A stretch of 64,000 nt of DNA from Gautieria morchelliformis (lineage: Eukaryota; Basidiomycota; Agaricomycetes; Gomphales; Gomphaceae), in assembly GCA_015179125.1 (NCBI GenBank), contig WHVA01000066.1, positions 248,001-312,000 on the forward strand, written 5' to 3'. The position numbers were made by a program, and so were the translations under genes. Shown piece after piece: positions 32,318-42,866 of this stretch (position 1 is the stretch's first letter; each line of letters opens with the position of its first letter). Below the pieces are notes generated by a model, which was not told the origin of the DNA, searched no databases, and saw only the letters and a program-made list of their open reading frames with translations.

Positions 32318-32605
32318 TGGGCTGGCCCAATTTGATTCTTGCTTCAGCTCATTTAGCACTTTGCTAAAATACAGATCAAGGGAATAACCCTCTCTGACTT
32401 TCTGCATTTCCTCTTGTGACAGGCTCACAACCAGGTTGTAACTCATGGCAGTGGTGAAAGAAATAGAAATGGAATTGGTTAGACAGGTTTTAGATTCAAC
32501 TGAAGTGGAGAATCTATCCGAAAGGATTACCATATTGTCTTCCTCAAAATTGGCTACAAGTTGCAAGGTCTTGGCTTCAAAGTCAGGAGAGATATCTGAG
32601 TAGAG
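32318..32605 (-). pseudogene. Gypsy C: RNase H to integrase linker (5' half of split element)
   Basis: Minus-strand reading SDISPDFEAKTLQLVANFEE, SYNLVVSLSQEEMQKVREGY, SLDLYFSKVLNELKQESNWA. This is the segment that precedes the integrase zinc domain in Ty3/gypsy pol, and it fits directly to NPFAEVKCRRR at 24250. The upstream RT and RNase H are missing; the LTR of gypsy B1 starts at 32606. Confidence 0.65.
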
Positions 32606-33044
32606 TGTTAAGGTTGTGTTCGTACTGTAGTTCGGCTATACCAGGCCGAACTCGGGTCTCAGGTTGGAGGGCTTGGCTTCAACCTCTTGGGTTGCGCCCA
32701 CTCTATGTTCTGCCCTAATTTCGGGAGCGGTCTTGGCTATAAGCCGAGGTGTGGATTTCGATATCAAGCAGAGGGTCTCAAGTACGATAAGCTAATTTGA
32801 TATCTGAACTGAGGAGCTACTGTACATGGACTGGAGGTCTATATAGTAAAGTAGCATCAAAGAGAACATGATCGGATCAATGGTCAGGGGAAACAATGGT
32901 CAGGCAAACGGGGAACTAACTAATAAGGAATCAGGGGTGATGGGGAGTTCGAAGGGGAACCCGAAGGAAGCCAAGAAATACCCAAGGTTCCCAAACGAGA
33001 GCTGAAGCCGAGCTTCGGTCCGGATTCGGGAACGGGTCATAACA
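32606..33044 (-). repeat. Gypsy B1 3' LTR
   Basis: Plus-strand TGTTAAGG to CATAACA, 439 bp, alike along its length to 43486-43926. Confidence 0.9.
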
Positions 33045-33046
33045 GT

Positions 33047-33057
33047 ACCTCCCCCTT
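33047..33057 (-). other. Polypurine tract of gypsy B1
   Basis: The minus strand reads AAGGGGGAGGT two bases before the LTR. The corresponding place in B2 (50839) has lost it. Confidence 0.7.
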
Positions 33058-33166
33058 ATGGCCAAACCCATGAGGCCATAAGCGAGATCCCGGAGATCGC
33101 CAGGTCGGGGTAGTTATGTAAGCTTTGTTTCGCATTCTGCTTCTTGTCTTCTCCCATCACAGATCA

Positions 33167-34496
33167 ATGTCAGAGACACGTGAGAATCCCATCAGCGAGG
33201 TCGATGAAGTGGACAAGGTCAACGCGGAGCTCATGCAGGCTGAGCCGGAAGCGGTGGAGCAGATGAAGGAGCTGCAGAAAAAACAGCGACTTGCATAGGA
33301 GCACAAAGCTGCTGCAGAGAAGAAACGGCGGGAGGACGCCGAAAAAGCCAAAGCGGAATGGAAGGCGCAGGCCGAAGCCACGCGAATCACTGATGAGGCG
33401 AAAAAAGCCAAAGAGGCTCGGAAAGCTGAGGAGGCTCGGAAGGCCGAAGAAGCGCGGGAGGAAGAGAAGTGGGCCTTGAAGGTAAAAGCCGATGAGGCTC
33501 AGAAAGCAAAGGGACCGGTTTTCGAACATGAGCACCAGCGACTTCTCGATGTGCTGAGAGCTGAATCGATTCGACAAGCAGCTGATGTGGATCAAAACTA
33601 CCACATCCCATCGCCCGAGCCGATCGTAGTGGATTCGGCAACTGCGCAAGTGTGGATACCGGCCATGAAACATGCAGCCGGAAGAAATGTGGCTAAGGCA
33701 AACCCAACAGCCTCAGGTTCACGGAAGTGGAAGCTGACCGAGGAGTCTGAGGAAGAGGTGAGTCCTTGGGTCAGGTCGGTTCGGGTTTTACTTATGATTT
33801 TTTATTCTTTTTTAGTGTGAACCTTGCGACACGTGCAGGTATTGCCAAACCCGGTGCCTACGCGGGAGAAAAACCGCGTGTCAGCAATGCATGGACCAAA
33901 AGGTCAGGTGTAGCTTCCTGGACAGGAAGCGGAAGCGGAAGGATGAGGATGCAACCGAGGGACCATGGCCAAAGAAGGCCAAGGTGTCGCCGGTCAAGCC
34001 CCCAGGAGCCATTCCGATGGTGGACATCCGTGCGGGACCGTCGGGAGCAGGGATTAAGGGTTTAAAACCCGACGGGTGGTCGGGAGCGGAAGTCTCCCAA
34101 ATGGTGAGGGACTTGTTGTCCCGGCAGAGCGACCAGCTGGAGCAGAGCAACCATCTGCTTCGGGGTGTCCTGGACTTTGTGCAGCGGATCGAGCAGCACA
34201 ATTCCCGGTTAAACAAGCGGCTGGAGTTGTGGGCCACAGCGGCCGAGAACACGTCCTTATGGACGGGAACGTGTTTGGATTGGGGCAGGTTCGATTTGGC
34301 TTGGGTTTGGGTTCAGGGGAAAATGGAGCGGAGGAAGGGGATAAGGGAAAAGGAAAGGAAAGGGATGAGACAGGGGAAAGCGGGAGCAGGGTCGGAATCG
34401 GATTCTGGTTCGGAAAACGGGAACGGGGAAGACGAGCAGGATGACGGGGAAAAGGGTGCGGGAGCAGATGAGGAAGAAACTATGGGAGATGCCTAA
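33167..34496 (+). CDS. Antisense ORF of gypsy B1: coiled-coil, Cys-rich protein, 2 exons
   Basis: Runs opposite to pol, between its chromodomain end and the 3' LTR. Exon 1 is 33167-33757 and exon 2 33816-34496. The 58-bp intron has GTGAGT..TTTTTTAG ends and phase 0, so the join is in frame (about 424 codons). Exon 1 is a long charged helix rich in Lys, Glu and Ala (KKAKEARKAEEARKAEEARE), ending in ESEEE. Exon 2 begins with eight cysteines: C-x2-C-x2-C-x2-C-x3-C-x7-C-x2-C-x6-C, partly like fungal Zn2Cys6 clusters. A basic DRKRKRK patch, a second helix (DLLSRQSDQLEQSNHLLRGV) and a Gly/Glu-rich acidic tail follow. One nonsense codon lies at 33296-33298. Copy B2 keeps the start, the helix, the splice donor and the first cysteines. 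A DNA-binding or regulatory role is possible but inferred. Confidence 0.65.
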
Positions 34497-34749
34497 CTAA
34501 AGTCTTTGTTGTTTTTTCTATACTAATGTGAATCTTTTTTCTTGGTGCTTTTGTTTCGGGAGCGGGATCAGGAACGGGAGTGAAATGACAGACAGAGAAA
34601 TGAGGGGAAAGCCAAGAACTACAAGCGTAGCTATTCGGCAAAATGGCCAAGAATAAAACATAGCAAGAGAGTGTTTTTTGTTTTTTTTTGTCTAACTAAG
34701 AAAGTGACCGTAAAATGAGAGAAAGGAAACGGGGAGCCGAAGCTCGGGT
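34497..34749. other. Convergent 3' ends of antisense ORF and pol
   Basis: No coding seen. The plus-strand ORF ends at 34496 and the minus-strand pol ends at 34750, so this 250 bp would hold both 3' untranslated regions. Confidence 0.4.
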
Positions 34750-35970
34750 TCAAGGAACCCATGGTCCAGGCTTGGCAGGGTAGGCCGAGTGAAAGTTGGT
34801 CATGATCTTGGCCGCATGGCCAAGCTCGGTCGCAAGGACCCATAATGTCTCTTCATCGGTACCTTCATAACCAGCCCAACCGACAAGGTACAGGAGGTTA
34901 CAGGGTCTACAGCATCGCTCGATCTTGGAATCAAGAATCTCGGAAATCTCGTACTCTGTCTCGCCGTCGATCTCAACTGGAGGCGGCGGAGACTGAACCC
35001 GGTTCAGGATGGTATTCGGGATTGCAGGTTCGAGCATGGAGACGTGAAAGACCGGGTGGACTGCCCGAAGGCTATCCGGCAGGTGTAGAATGTAAGCTCA
35101 GGATCTGGCCTGGCCAATAATCTCAAAGGGACTGAGGTACTTCTCAGCCAGCTTCTTCGAGGGCCGGGTTGTCCGGAAGAACTGTGCTTTTACAAACATG
35201 GAGGATCCTATCACAAACTCGGGAGCAGGAGCACGACACGCGTCGGCCGAGACCTGATACAGAGATTGAGCAGATTTAATTTGCTCTTTCAGGGCAGTGT
35301 GAAGCTGGTCAAGGTCAACTGCGAAGTCTTGGGCTCAGGAGGATGTGAGGTCTGGTTTGGGGTGAACTGTGAGGTTCGGGTTGTATCTCTTGTTGGCAAA
35401 GAAAGGTGATATGCCAGTAGTTGCACTGGGAGCATTGTTGTACGCAAACTCAGCGAGTGGTAGCAACTCGGACCAATTGTCCTGTTGTTAATTGCAATAC
35501 ACACGAAGGTACTGTTCCAGAGTTTGGTTGACACATTCGGTTTGACCATCACCTTCGGGATGATATCCCGAGGTGAAATGCAGTTTCATGTCAAGAGCCT
35601 TACCAAAGGAACAGAAAAAGTGGGAAACGAATTCCAAACCTCGGTCGGATGTCACATGGCTAGGGACACCATGCTTCAAGAAGACATGCAAGATGAACAG
35701 GTGGGCAAGGTCTGTGGATGTGACCGTGTCGTAGGTCGGGATGAATATGCTCTGCTTGGTTAAGCAGCAAACTATTACAAGGATTGCAGTGAATCCTGAA
35801 GACACCGGCAACTGCTCAATGAAATCCATGGAGATGGAATTCCAAGTATCGGAAGCTGCTGCAGGGAGCCGTAAGGTCGGTGACGCTGTGACTTTGAACG
35901 CAAGCAAGTAGTGCAGGACTTGCAAAAGTCAATGACGAAAGACCAAAGTGCAGGCCATGTATATTCCCGT
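34750..35970 (-). pseudogene. Gypsy B1: integrase core and chromodomain
   Basis: Reads SISMDFIEQLPVSSGF (first Asp), SHVTSDRGLEFVSHFF (second Asp), GYHPEGDGQTECVNQTLEQY (Glu), then the C-terminal part. A chromodomain follows (EYEISEILDSKIERCCRPCN, LYLVGWAGYEGTDEETLWV) with a stop at 34750. The zinc-binding part is separated by the insertion at 35971-38756. Frames change at about 35488 and 35290. Confidence 0.88.
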
Positions 35971-38756
35971 TGGAGCAGGGGGATCTGGACGCCGGAGAAG
36001 AGCCTACGGCTCGCAGCTGTGCCCTGGTGAGAGGCAAGAAGGGATGATGATATAATCTATGTGACAGTGACTAGCTACAGGTGCGCGGCTCTCTGGCTCT
36101 CTCCGCTGTACCAAGGCCTCCTCCCTGGCCTCTGGCCTACTCTGCTACCCCAGGAGCTCCCGCTCCAGGTTTCCCCCCTCGAGGGAACGCATGCCCTCAT
36201 GCATCTCTCCCATTGTATCCAGCCCTCTATCATCCATACTGAGACGTGATCCCATGTAGGTGGCAGGTGGGGTGACTGGAATTGGTAGCTGGTCCAAGTA
36301 GTGGTGATCGATGTCGGATGGGAAGGGGGTGCTTTGTGCTGTGGGTTAGAAGGGTGGCATGTGCGGCGTCGCAAGCTTCTCCAGGGTTGGGCGCTGCTCG
36401 TCCGAAGGCATGATAGGTCGTGGGGGGTTGTTGGTTGTGTGGGTGCCATGTTCTGCTCATACTCGCATTCCACCTCATCCGCCCATGACCACTCCTGTTT
36501 CTTTTCCCCTCTTCATCCCATGTTCTCGGATGTCCTGCCTGTATCCTCATGCCCCGCAGTGTCTCCTCGCGTGTCTGCATCGCCTCGCTATTTGTGTGCA
36601 TTGTAGCCTCGCGAGTGCTCATTGTGGGGTCATGTGATGGTGCTGTGTGGGGCTTAGGTGGACTGTGGGCCATCTACGCAGTCGTCCCGTGATTTTTCGT
36701 CATCTCCGTGGCTGTTGTCTCCTTTCCCATCGACTCCCTTACATTCCCTTCCTTCTCCCTTGTCTCTCCCTCCTCAGCTTTCTTTCCCTTCGTTTTCATC
36801 GTCTCGTGGGTCCGCCGCTCGACGTCATTCATCTAGGCCATGGTCTCGGGAGTCGGTGTGTCGTTTTCCACGGTGAGAGTGGCGGGGGGGGTGTGCGTGG
36901 GGCAGGCGGTGTATGTGGGTCGTCGTTTGCATGGTCGTGCAGGTCCCACTGCTCTGTGGTCGCTGGTTGCTGGTTGTGCCTGCATCTGCGTGCGTGGGCC
37001 ATGGACCATGTCGGGTGCGTTGCACTGTCTCCAGGTTGTCCTCTCGCATGCTCATTGTGTGGCATCGTTCGTGCTCGTCGCGGGCTTGCAAGTCAAAGGT
37101 GCTGTGGCTGCAGGTGGTGCGGGTGACAGCTGTGTGTGGAGCTGTGTGGCCTCAGACAGGGTCACGGGGGTGTGGTGCTGTGTGGATGTGGCTGCGTGGA
37201 GTTGGCCGTGTGTGCGTGAGTCGTCATCTGTAGGGTTGTACAGGTCTCGCTGCTCTGGGGCCGTTGTTTGTGTCTGCATCTGCGCGACCACCTCTGGTCT
37301 GTGCGTGCGTGGGCCCAGCATCATCGTCTCGTGTGTCTGTCGCATAGTGCCTTTCATGCGCATGGCAGGCTCGCAAGTCTACACTGCTCTGGCTGTGTGG
37401 TGCGTGGTTGGTGGCTGCATGCTCTCCAGCGCATTTTGGTGAGTCTGTGATGCAGCGTCGTTCGTCTGTGTGGTTGTAGAGCACGTCGGTGCGGGTGGCT
37501 GTGGCCCAGGATGTGCGTGCGTGTGCGCCGTGTCCATCTGGGTCGTGTGCTCATCTGTCTGGGTTGCCACGTTGCATGTCCATGTCGCGTTCTCGCGGGT
37601 CTGCTGCACGGCATCGTTCGTCTGTGTCCCAGTCTCGCAAGTCAGCATGTAGGTCGTCCTTATTAGGGCGGCTAGCATATGGGTGGCAGCATGGAGGCGG
37701 GTGTGTATCTGCATATGGCGCTGTGCTGCGTCGCGTCCTCGGTGGTCTGCATGGCTGTATCACGTGTCTGTGTCTGCGCAGCCGCTTCTGTCGTGTGCGC
37801 AGATGGGCTCGTGGTTCTGGGGAGCACGCCGCAGCAGTGGCAGCTGTCATGTTGTGTCAGGGCTGGTGGTATGGGAAGGGAACATGGGGCTGGTGGTGCC
37901 GATATCGCACGCGGACGTCGTGCTGGCCGGGTCGTGGTGCAGGTGCGTGTGCTCTCCCTTTCTGTCCCCTGGTCTGTCTTGCTGGCTAGCCCTCGGCCGC
38001 CTCTGTGCTCATTTTCTGTCTCGCACCTGGCTTCCCTGTTGTTCTCAAGTTCCGCACCCTGTGTCCTTTGCAGACTTTCATTCCTTGTTTCACAAGGCTC
38101 TGTGCCCTGGTCGATCTGTGGTAAACGCCGGTCATCCTCGGCTGCGTCCTCGGCCTGGCTGTGAACTTCCCGCTCGAGCTGTTTTTTCTCATGTTCTCGG
38201 GCTCGACGCCCCTCGTTCTTTCTCTTCGACCTCTGCTGAGCTTTCGTGGTCTGGCCTGTGCTCTGTGGCTGTCTGTTGTCTGTGGCTGCTTTGGGTGCTG
38301 TTCCCCACTCGGTGAAGGCAGTCTTGATTGCCTGCCAGTTCGTGCAGTCTCCGCTGTATGCCGTTTCCCACCTGTTTTTCGCATTGGTGTTTTCCCAAGG
38401 TGTGGCACGAAGAATTCGATCTTCTGTTCTTCATCGAATTGGTCATCTGTACAGGCTTCGAAGTAGCTCAGCCAAGCTGCTGCGTCCTCAGACTTTCCTG
38501 AAAAAAAAACATGTCGGCACCGGTATTAATCAGGATCGGATTCCCTCGGTGTCACCACGTGGAGCAGGGGGATCTGGAGGCGGGAGAAGAGCCTACGGCT
38601 CGCAGCTGTGCCCTGGTGAGAGGCAAGAAGGGATGATGATATAATCTATGTGACAGTGACTAGCTACAGGTGCGCGGCTCTCCGGCTCTCTTCGCTGTAC
38701 CAAGGCCTCCTCCCTGGCCTCTGGCCTACTCTGCTACCCCAGGAGCTCCCGCTCCA
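35971..38756 (-). mobile_element. TRIM/LARD-like non-autonomous LTR retroelement, 2786 bp
   Basis: Two 197-bp direct repeats (35971-36167, 38560-38756) begin TGGAGC and end GCTCCA and differ at only about four places by eye. On the minus strand, TGGTGACACCGAGGGAATCC just inside the right repeat resembles a tRNA primer-binding site, and a purine run (GAGGGGGGAAACC) adjoins the left repeat. There is thus a complete set of LTR-element signals, but no gag, protease, RT or integrase inside. It splits the gypsy B1 integrase between FGQNKTL and EYTWPA. I could not read a target duplication. Confidence 0.75.
36168..38559 (-). other. Interior of the TRIM/LARD element, Cys-poor repetitive low-complexity coding-like DNA
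   Basis: Minus-strand frames carry recurring Thr/Gln/His-rich phrases (TGTQTNDAVQQTREN, TTTQTNDAASQTHQN, ATMHTNSEAMQTREET), but stops interrupt every 60-160 codons. Long plus-strand ORFs in the same DNA are rich in Cys, Val and Trp because of GTG/TGT-rich composition and look like shadows. I cannot assign a product. Confidence 0.4.
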
Positions 38757-39146
38757 TCATCTGATGAGTTCTAAGGTCTTGTTTTGACCAAAATCTCCCA
38801 AGAGTACATGGTCATGTTTGTACTGGAGTACTTGGAGCTGGAGATCGTCGGCATCGGGAACATATATGTGGCCATCAAGACAGAGGAAGCCATCCTCGGT
38901 TTATGTCCATCTCGGGTCAGAACTATCACCGAGATGCTTAGCGGCTACGGGGTCGGATGCCAGGTTGGCTAATATGTCGCCATGAAGCTTCTCGGAGTCC
39001 ATCACAATGCTTGCCCGGAGGACGGGTTTAAGCAGACAAGTTGCCTGGAGGGATTCCAACAGTTGTTGATTAGTGAAAATCGGTCAGAAGTTTTGCGGGT
39101 TGACTGAGCCGTAGTCATTACCTCCCTCTTTAAGGTAGACGTCCCA
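38757..39146 (-). pseudogene. Gypsy B1: RNase H/integrase linker and zinc region
   Basis: Counterpart of 52580-52890 in copy B2, with FGQNKTL near the insertion point. Frames are broken throughout. Confidence 0.6.
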
Positions 39147-40253
39147 TCATCTAGTTAGAGCATTGGGTTTTGTACCGAGCTTTCCAGGATGGAACCAAAT
39201 AATGAGGTTGAACTGCGAGAGGAATTCGGACCAGCAGGCTTGTCGTCGGGTTAGCAACTTTGTGGTGGCAAAATACTCCAAGTTTTTATGATCAGTGACA
39301 ACGTCAATAGGGGAGCCAGAGCCCTCCAGATAGTGTCTCCAATGCTGAAATGCTTCTGAAATTGCCAATAGCTCTTTATCATGGACATCGTAATTTAATT
39401 CGGCACCGTAAAATGTTCGGGAATGGAAAGCGACCGGGTGCAGGTCGGTCGCCCTCCTCATCGAACAAAGACAGGATTGTGCCGAGGGCATAATCCGAGG
39501 TGTCAGTTTCCACGACCATAGGCTGGTCAGGAATCCAATGCGACAGAATTGGAGCCGAAGTGAAATCCTCCTTGAGGTAATTGAAGGACTTTTGGCATTC
39601 TTCGGTAAACACCCATGGGGTGCCTTTACGGGTAAGCCAGGTAGGGGGACCATGATATCGGAATAGTTGTAGATAAAGTGGCGGTAAAAATTGGCAAAGC
39701 CGAGGAAGGACTGTTATGTCTTTTACCTTCCGAGGTTCAGGCCAATCGTGGATTGTCTGGACTTTGTCTTCGGACATGGTAAAGCCGTTGGTCGACAGCA
39801 TATACCCTAAGAATTCCACGGAATCTTGGTGCCATTCGCATTTATCGGGTTTAGCATAGAGACCGTGTTTCCAAAGACGCTGCAATACTTCATGGACATG
39901 TTCCCTGTGTTTGACCGGGTCGTGGGAGTAGATGAGTATGTCGTCAAGGTACACAATGACGCATACATCAAGAATATCTCCAAAGACATCATTCATAAAA
40001 CATTGAAAAACCACAGGACCATTGGTCAAGCCAAAAGGCATGACTAGCCATTCGAATGAGCCTGGGGTGTATCCAACAAGTTGGTAATCAACGGGAGTGG
40101 ATAGCGGTCCTTCTTTGTAATCTTATTGAGTGCTCAGAAATCCATGCAGAGCCGAAGTTCACCACTTTTCTTTTTGACAAAGAGGATGGGGGCTCCATGG
40201 GAGGACCGAGTGGGCTGAATGTAACCCAGGTTCAGGTGCTCATCAATGAAAGC
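39147..40253 (-). pseudogene. Gypsy B1: reverse transcriptase and RNase H
   Basis: RT: MPFGLTNGPVVFQCFMNDVF, then the catalytic CVIVYLDDILIYSHD, GLYAKPDKCEWHQDSVEFLG. RNase H: VVETDTSDYALGTILSLFDE, HDKELLAISEAFQHWRHYLE, DVVTDHKNLEYFATTKLL. Frame shifts near 39700 and 39440 break the reading. The order and spacing match copy B2. Confidence 0.9.
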
Positions 40254-41110
40254 TCAGAGCGTGGCAAGCTCCAAGGTAAAGAGTGAGTATAACGAGGGTT
40301 GAGGAGGAGTAGCACCATCCTCCAGAGCGATCTTCAGATCGTAGGGTCGGTGGGGAGCCAAGGCCTCACCCTTGAATTTGATAAAGACATCCGCAAAGTC
40401 GTGGTACTCCTTCGGAACATCCTTTAGATCCACCGGATTGGGTTGCAGAGAGGCTAAATGGGCCGACATCTCGGGTTCGGGTTGTGCCAGGTTTAGCTGG
40501 AAGCATTGGGAACCCTCTAGTTTGCAGGCACAGTAAAATGCCACTGCATTCAGGAGAGCCACCCGGGGAGCTTCCACGCTCAGGTTTGGCTCGGTCTCAG
40601 CCATGGAGGCACGAGCAGCCGAAGCCGCCAGGTTGTCCACAGGACTGCCCGGAAGGGTAGTGTAGTTCGGAATGTAATACTGCCCAGTACCCAGTCAATC
40701 AATGGATTGTAGCGGGTGAGCCAGTTGTGTCCGAGAACTACCGAAACAGACGAACCAAGGGGGGTGACATAAAAGTCTACGGAATGGGTGTGACCATCGG
40801 GGAAATGGATAGGTAGCTCTACAGCTTCAGTAATTACCAAATTTGTACTACCATCAAACAAACGGAGCAGGATTGGATCTACAGATCAGGTTTTCAGGCA
40901 ATTTCTACTTACAAAAACTGATTCAATGAAACAGTGGGTAGAACCAGAATCTACTAGGGCTTTAAACTTTTGGTTGGGGAGCAGAGACGAGGATAAACTA
41001 ACTACAAGAGAATTCGGGGAACAGAGAGCAGAAGCATTGATTCTTACCTCCCAATGCGCAAGCCGAGTCAACGCGACCCTCGATATGCGTGGAGGCCATA
41101 GGGCGGCTGA
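40254..41110 (-). pseudogene. Gypsy B1: aspartic protease and RT N-terminus
   Basis: The protease active site reads FKALVDSGSTHCFIESVFV (about 40930-40975), with later PIHFPDGHTHSVDFYVTPL and VSVVLGHNWLTRYNPLIDW. The RT approach reads VPKEYHDFADVFIKFKGEA. The DSG triad is intact here, unlike in B2. The frame breaks near 40885 and 40580. Confidence 0.88.
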
Positions 41111-41863
41111 CTATTTTTTTGCACCCGAAGCCGAGCTATCGGCTTTCTCGTCGGATGTCTTCCCGTCAGAAGCTGTGGCTGCCTGGGCTGACGTGGCTCT
41201 CGGGCACTCCTTCGCATGGTGGCCACTCTGCACACATACTAAGCAGAGGTTGTTATCCATGTGACGCTGGCGTTCTGCAGGCGTGAGTTTGCCATCCTTG
41301 CCGAGCCTGTCCGGTTCAGGTTTTTTCTGACCCTCGGACTGGTTATTCCCTTTCGGCTTGTCTTTGCCTTTGCCTTGGTTGTTACCGGCATTGGCGTTGG
41401 AGCCAGAACCTTGACCTTGATGTCGGTCATTGTTCTGGGAGCCTCGGTTTTGGTTGGCCGACCTGTCGTTCTTGGCCTCGGGTTTGGGGGCGGAACGAGT
41501 CTCGCGAGAAAGTTCACTGCGGTGTTCCCAATACCTCTGGTCGATTTTCTGAACGAGGTCTCGGAGGTCGTCAAGGGTTTGGGGTTTGTCGAAGTGCACC
41601 ATTTCGTCCTTGATTCACTTTGGCAAAGCCAAATAGGCTCAGCAATGCAAAGCCGAATTGTTATACTGGAGGATGGATGCAAGCCTGTAGAATTCAATGA
41701 AAAACTGAGTTGCCTTGTGGTTATCCTTCATGACCAAATTCTCGAGCTTGATTTCGGCATCGGCAACCTGATCGTAGGGGCCGAAATTTGGATAGAGCTC
41801 TTCCGTGAATGCTGTATAATCCGAAGCCCATACGGGTTCGGTGGCAGGGTCATCTGCAAGGTA

Positions 41864-42866
41864 AGATAGAGGACGCTCTAATAGGGCACCCTTATGTAAT
41901 CTCTAACCCTAACCCTAAAAGTGGCCAAAATCCTGAAGTTGAGTTTGAAAAAAAAAACTACTCATCAGATTTCACATCAAGGATGCCTCCCCACTCATAG
42001 TCTATGTATTGTAATGGATCAAGTACCTCCAGATCAATAATGAAGTGCTATGCATAGGCAGCCTTTGCTTTCTCAGCCATCCAAAGTCTGGTGTTCATGA
42101 TACCTTTGCTTTCAGTTTGCCCAGACAGCTATTGAGCAAGAAAAGCCTTATGAGTATGCTGAAATGAATATTACAAATTGATTTGCATAGCTACTCCAAA
42201 AAAAAAAAAAAAAAAAAAAAAACGATAAGTAATCCATATTCAGATGATGGACTTGGAAACCACTGACCGCTGAATTTGGATCAATGGGATATCATCAAGG
42301 CAAGTAATCACATTGCGCTCCATGGCATCTATATCTGTCGTTTGTGCACTTGACCTGTATCGGAACTTGACTGCACCCCAGTATTGCTCAATAAAGTTGA
42401 GCTCACACTGAAATTTTGGATAAAAGTCATTTGGGGCACCTTTTCTCAGGTTTTTGAGGCATGCCAATGATGCTTTAGACTTCCAGCCCATGCTGGATGC
42501 TCTAGGTATAGAGATGTGGTTGGTTCAGCCAGCTTTTCTTCAATTTTCGCACTCTGCTAAGGTCACGTGATTGATTACATAAGCAGCCAAATTTCCTTCG
42601 TCGTCCTGCCCCAAAATTTTCTGAGCATGTCCTTGCATCATACAAATGATTTCCTGCACATTTGTAAAGTTCAAGTTTTTTGTCTATATACAGCTCAATT
42701 TTTATTCAAATAATATTCTGTTTCCTAGGACTCATTTCTAGAGGTTACTTGCATGGATTGTAGGAGGCAAAGTGGTGAAAAAGTGACCATGTGAACAGCT
42801 ATTGAGCTCAAAATATTGGGCTAAAGTAGATTATGTAAGGGTGCCCTATTAGAGTGTCCTCTATCT
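41864..42866 (-). mobile_element. Tc1/mariner-type element relic, 1003 bp
   Basis: About 39-bp inverted ends (AGATAGAGGACGCTCTAATA and its near-exact reverse complement, three mismatches) flanked by TA at 41862-41863 and 42867-42868. Inside, the minus strand encodes a transposase C-terminus with PKFQCELNFIEQYWGAVKFR, the third-acid motif of a fungal DDE_3 transposase (42491-42240). The rest of the transposase is gone. Confidence 0.9.
42240..42491 (-). pseudogene. DDE_3 transposase C-terminal remnant
   Basis: About 80 residues containing CELNFIEQYWG, where the E is the third catalytic acid of this transposase class, then DDIPLIQIQRSVV. The first two catalytic acids are missing. It lies inside the TA-flanked element and is not functional. 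Confidence 0.8.

Larger units (their letters stand above)
24250..32318 (-). mobile_element. Helitron-type block (Rep-helicase) inserted in gypsy C
   Basis: About 8 kb of minus-strand coding with Helitron Rep and Pif1-like helicase separates two gypsy C halves whose reading would join as NELKQESNWA then NPFAEVKCRRR. Helitrons move by rolling-circle replication. I could not find the usual 5'-TC, 3'-CTRR or A|T insertion at these edges, so the exact ends are uncertain and the block may include other DNA. Confidence 0.7.

Noticed and set aside
36647..38466. Several long overlapping plus-strand ORFs (up to 210 codons)
   Set aside because: They are Cys/Val/Trp-rich because the DNA is GTG/TGT-rich, overlap in all frames, and lie within the TRIM/LARD element. 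No conserved motif.
41898..41918. Telomere repeat
   Set aside because: Only two CCCTAA units inside a DNA transposon; not a telomere or a chromosome end.
42198..42221. A run as a retroposon tail
   Set aside because: It lies within the TA-flanked mariner relic with no duplication of its own. Probably a simple repeat expansion.
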